Of a stretch of 64,000 nt of DNA, positions 61,572 through 64,000 are shown one piece after another. The notes beneath the pieces were generated by a model. It was not told the origin of the DNA. It did not search any database and saw nothing but the letters and a program-made list of their open reading frames with translations. The DNA comes from Cloacibacterium rupense (GTDB lineage Bacteria > Bacteroidota > Bacteroidia > Flavobacteriales > Weeksellaceae). The translations under genes were made by a program, and so were the position numbers. The stretch is taken from assembly GCF_014645495.1 (NCBI RefSeq), contig NZ_BMLV01000001.1, forward strand, positions 810,410-874,409, read 5' to 3'. Positions within the stretch are counted from its first letter, which is position 1. Each line of letters begins with the position of its first letter.

Positions 61572-63368
61572 TTATTTGAAACTAAATTGATAGGTAAATC
61601 CTGCATGAAACCACCTTCCTGGCATTGGCACCAATGAAGTCTCTATATAATCAGAATTGGTAATATTATTGACCAAAACATAGACATTAAAATTCTTAAA
61701 CTGATAACTGATTTTGTCATCTAGCAAATTATAACTTCCCAGATTCACTCTTTCGTTGTATCTGTAAATCAACTCATTAGACAACCCTTTGTAATTATTT
61801 CTGAGTTTAGCCACAAACTGATGTCTTAAATTATCTAAAGAATATCTAGAAATAATATCTTTATCTAGATTTTGATTATCTAAATATGTATATCCAAACG
61901 AATAACCTAACCAATTGTTTACCTGATGATTAGCTTCCATTTCAAAACCTTTAGTTTCTAATGTTCCTATATTTTGAGCTGTCCATTTAGAAGTTGTGCT
62001 ATCCTTTTGCCAATCTATGGCATTGTCTGTTTTTCTCCAAAACATACTGTACTTCAGATAGTTTTGTCCATCTTGATATTGATAACCAAACTCTCCAGAC
62101 CACGCTGTTTCTGCCTTTAGATTAGGGTTTCCTTGTTCTGCTCTGCTTATATAATACAAATCTGTATAGGTAGGAATTCTATTCACTTTAGCAAAATTTG
62201 CGTAAAACTTATTATTTTCCTCAGTATAACTCACATCAATACCTGGCAAGAAATAATCTTTTCCGTCACTAAATTTTGTCCAAGAAATTCCCGGAGAAAT
62301 ATTCAGACTTTCATTAAATAAAGAGAAATGATGCTCTAAAAAAGCCTGAGAAACAAACCTTTCTCTGCTTCCTAAATTATTACTTGCTAAAAATTCTTTT
62401 CTTAGATCTGCCCCAAATCCTGTAATCCCTAATTTTGATTTAAAATTAATTCCTAAATCTACTCCTACATTGTTCCCAATATGCATATTTCTGTAGAGCG
62501 AAGGATTATTTCTTACAAACAAGTACATATCTTGCGCTCTTCTCCAATAGGTTTTTGCATTGAAATTAATACTTTCCGAAAGCTTTTTCTCAAAAATGGC
62601 TGAAACCAAAGAAACTTGTACTTCCTCATATTGGTCTGTAAAAGCTGGCGAAGCATAGAAGCCATTCGCCCCGAATTTTTTTTCCTGAATACCCGCCATC
62701 AATTTCAGATTTCCATCTTTTATGGCAAGGTTATTTTGATACCAAATATTTTTAATTTTATAATCGGTATTGTATCTATAACCATCAGATTCAGAATTAT
62801 TTATTTGAATAAAATTTCTAAATTTTTCTGTCCCAAAGTTAGAAGCAGCACCATAAGCATAGGTGTTAAAATCACCACCTTCTCCTCTTACTGTAAGGCT
62901 ATTCGTAGAATTAGGTTTTGTAATGATATTCACAACACCAGCATAAGCTCCGTTTCCGAAACCTCTAGCTGCAGTGCCTTTTAGAATTTCTATTTTTTCT
63001 ACAGAAGCCAGATCAAAAGGAAGATTCATCGTATTATGACCCGTTTGAGAATCAGCCATTCTAATTCCGTTAACCAACAAGAGAACCTGTTCAAAACTAC
63101 TTCCTCTGATGGATAAATCTGTTTGTACACCATTGGCCCCACGTTTTCTAATGTCCATTCCGGTGTAATAAGCCAGAACTTCTTCTACACTTTGAGCGGC
63201 TGAATTTTGAATTTGAGTTTTATCTATGATGGTAACATTTACACTGCTTTTCTTCAGTGGTAAATCCATTAATTTGCCCGTAATGGTCACTTCGTCTATG
63301 TTTTTTTCTTGAGCTGTTGCATTAGAAATTAGCCCTAATAGAGCGATACTTACAATTAGTTTCTTCAT
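61572..63368 (-). CDS. TonB-dependent outer-membrane receptor
   Basis: 598 residues. Signal peptide to about 19, TonB box (KNIDEVTITGKL), plug (about 40-155: SVEEVLAYYTGMDIRKRG; VEKIEILKGTAARGFGNGAYAGVVNIITK), then a barrel ending WFHAGFTYQFSFK. Small receptor of BtuB-like size; the substrate (cobalamin, iron complex or other) is not shown by the sequence or neighbours. Confidence 0.93.
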   Translation of the reverse strand: MKKLIVSIALLGLISNATAQEKNIDEVTITGKLMDLPLKKSSVNVTIIDKTQIQNSAAQSVEEVLAYYTGMDIRKRGANGVQTDLSIRGSSFEQVLLLVNGIRMADSQTGHNTMNLPFDLASVEKIEILKGTAARGFGNGAYAGVVNIITKPNSTNSLTVRGEGGDFNTYAYGAASNFGTEKFRNFIQINNSESDGYRYNTDYKIKNIWYQNNLAIKDGNLKLMAGIQEKKFGANGFYASPAFTDQYEEVQVSLVSAIFEKKLSESINFNAKTYWRRAQDMYLFVRNNPSLYRNMHIGNNVGVDLGINFKSKLGITGFGADLRKEFLASNNLGSRERFVSQAFLEHHFSLFNESLNISPGISWTKFSDGKDYFLPGIDVSYTEENNKFYANFAKVNRIPTYTDLYYISRAEQGNPNLKAETAWSGEFGYQYQDGQNYLKYSMFWRKTDNAIDWQKDSTTSKWTAQNIGTLETKGFEMEANHQVNNWLGYSFGYTYLDNQNLDKDIISRYSLDNLRHQFVAKLRNNYKGLSNELIYRYNERVNLGSYNLLDDKISYQFKNFNVYVLVNNITNSDYIETSLVPMPGRWFHAGFTYQFSFK

Positions 63369-63393
63369 ATTTTATTTTTGATAAAAAATCGGG

Positions 63394-63423
63394 CAAATTT
63401 ATATGATTTTTTTAATTATCAAA
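63394..63423 (-). promoter_or_regulatory. Promoter of the TonB receptor gene
   Basis: Minus strand TTTG (63423-63420), 18-nt spacer, TAAATTTG (63401-63394), 25 nt before the ATG. Confidence 0.65.
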
Positions 63424-63457
63424 TCAAAATCAAGATTAAATTTTAGAAATAATAAAA

Positions 63458-63481
63458 AAGGCTCAACAAGAGTTGGGCCTT
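63458..63481 (-). terminator. Intrinsic terminator of the tiny transcription unit
   Basis: AAGGCTCAAC and GTTGGGCCTT, 4-nt loop, one G-U pair, T run on the minus strand. No other minus-strand gene lies between it and uvrA, so it belongs to the 16-codon frame at 63505-63555. Confidence 0.75.
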
Positions 63482-63504
63482 AGTTTTTCGATAATTATTG
63501 CTAA

Positions 63505-63555
63505 TTATCTCATTTTCATCAAATGTGCAATTAAATGTTCAATGATTTTTTTCAT
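63505..63555 (-). CDS. Candidate 16-residue protein or small RNA unit
   Basis: ATG at 63555 to TAA at 63505, product MKKIIEHLIAHLMKMR, a short amphipathic basic helix. It has a promoter-like sequence upstream (63582-63613) and its own terminator 24 nt downstream, giving a transcript of about 120 nt. This could be a small membrane-active peptide, a leader, or a non-coding RNA. No family recognised; coding is unproven. Confidence 0.45.
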   Translation of the reverse strand: MKKIIEHLIAHLMKMR

Positions 63556-63581
63556 AATGATTTTAATTACAATTTGTACAA

Positions 63582-63613
63582 CAAAGGTTGTCAATTTTTC
63601 TTAAAAAACCAAA
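63582..63613 (-). promoter_or_regulatory. Candidate promoter for the tiny unit
   Basis: Minus strand TTTG (63613-63610), 20-nt spacer, AACCTTTG (63589-63582), one mismatch from TAnnTTTG. Leaves a 5' untranslated region of about 22 nt. Confidence 0.45.
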
Positions 63614-63681
63614 TGTTTGTTTAAAATTTTCTCAACAATTTTAGAAATACAGCATCACAATATTTTCCGAAAAAAATTCCG

Positions 63682-63689
63682 TAATTTTG
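63682..63689 (+). promoter_or_regulatory. Probable -7 box for uvrA
   Basis: TAATTTTG matches TAnnTTTG, 17 nt before the uvrA ATG. No clear -33 TTG. Confidence 0.4.
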
Positions 63690-63706
63690 CTATTCTTCAA
63701 TTTGCT

Positions 63707-64000
63707 ATGACTACAACACAAGACATTGACATCAAGAAATATATTTTCGTAAAAAATGCACATCTTAACAACCTAAAACATATAGATGTACTGATTCCGA
63801 AAAACAAACTCATCGTTATAACTGGCGTTTCTGGTAGTGGAAAATCTTCTCTCGCTTTTGATACTATTTATGCTGAAGGACAAAGACGTTATGTAGAATC
63901 TTTGAGTTCTTACGCAAGACAATTTCTCGGAAAATTAGAAAAACCAAAGATTGATGACATCAAAGGACTAGCACCTTCTATCGCCATTCAACAAAAGGTA
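63707..64000 (+). CDS. uvrA: Excinuclease ABC subunit A, 5'-portion (cut by window edge)
   Basis: 98 codons from ATG 63707 to the window edge; the full family is about 930-950 residues. [20 protein letters not shown], Walker [21 protein letters not shown] (about 38-57) and [19 protein letters not shown] are diagnostic. Damage-recognition subunit of nucleotide excision repair. Confidence 0.96.
   Translation, partial: MTTTQDIDIKKYIFVKNAHLNNLKHIDVLIPKNKLIVITGVSGSGKSSLAFDTIYAEGQRRYVESLSSYARQFLGKLEKPKIDDIKGLAPSIAIQQKV

Overview
The window is AT-rich DNA from a member of Bacteroidota, class Flavobacteriia, most likely a Weeksellaceae relative of Chryseobacterium or Cloacibacterium. Evidence: a SusC/SusD pair, a type IX secretion sorting tail on a secreted GH13 enzyme, TonB-dependent receptors, almost no Shine-Dalgarno sequences, and promoters of the Bacteroidota form TTTG-N18..22-TAnnTTTG.

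Layout. 1-4460: pyrimidine genes on the minus strand (carB partial, carA, pyrB), with pyrB preceded by a leader that looks like a UTP-sensing attenuator. 4531-15431: a plus-strand short-chain acid uptake and activation block, made of an InsA-like DNA-binding protein, a DcaP-like porin, an MHS-type MFS carrier, two tiny membrane proteins, an SLC5-histidine kinase fusion with its receiver, and two acyl/acetyl-CoA synthetases. 15558-21681: a minus-strand operon of isoaspartyl peptidase, cyanophycinase, SusC and SusD, read here as an uptake and degradation locus for cyanophycin-like polymer or beta-aspartyl peptides. 21957-26274: pheA, a DUF2339 protein and an MFS carrier. 26450-37944: small heat shock protein, T9SS-exported GH13 enzyme, a SCO1/YHS metal cluster, a lipoprotein gene broken by one in-frame stop, rarA, yidD, lgt, nnr, mscL and a YdcH-type gene. 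38050-41546: transglutaminase, alpha-E and circularly permuted ATP-grasp operon. 41721-48479: tRNA-Arg(UCG), an outer-membrane barrel with a large TPR protein, and an amino acid permease. 48508-56580: a complete trp operon behind a WWW leader-peptide attenuator, with DoxX-like and PhzF-like genes between trpB and trpA. 56585-64000: META lipoprotein, pheT, dnaN, a secreted unknown, a TonB receptor, a tiny 16-codon transcription unit and the 5' end of uvrA.

Three things stand out. First, the pyrB and trp leaders share one design: a TATATTTG -7 box with a 19-nt spacer, then a leader-peptide ATG exactly 5 nt after the box (so probably leaderless), a nutrient-sensitive tract and an intrinsic terminator before the structural gene. 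Second, the SusCD-cyanophycinase-isoaspartyl peptidase operon looks like a polymer utilization locus for a poly-amino-acid instead of a glycan. Third, unrelated 7-bp tandem repeats (TTTGGTA, ATTTACG, AATTGAA, AAAAGCC, AACCATC, TGTCTAA, CCAACAA) lie at several gene junctions and even inside trpF and at the trpE start, resembling the heptanucleotide STRR repeats of cyanobacteria.

All calls are from reading the sequence; no database search was run.
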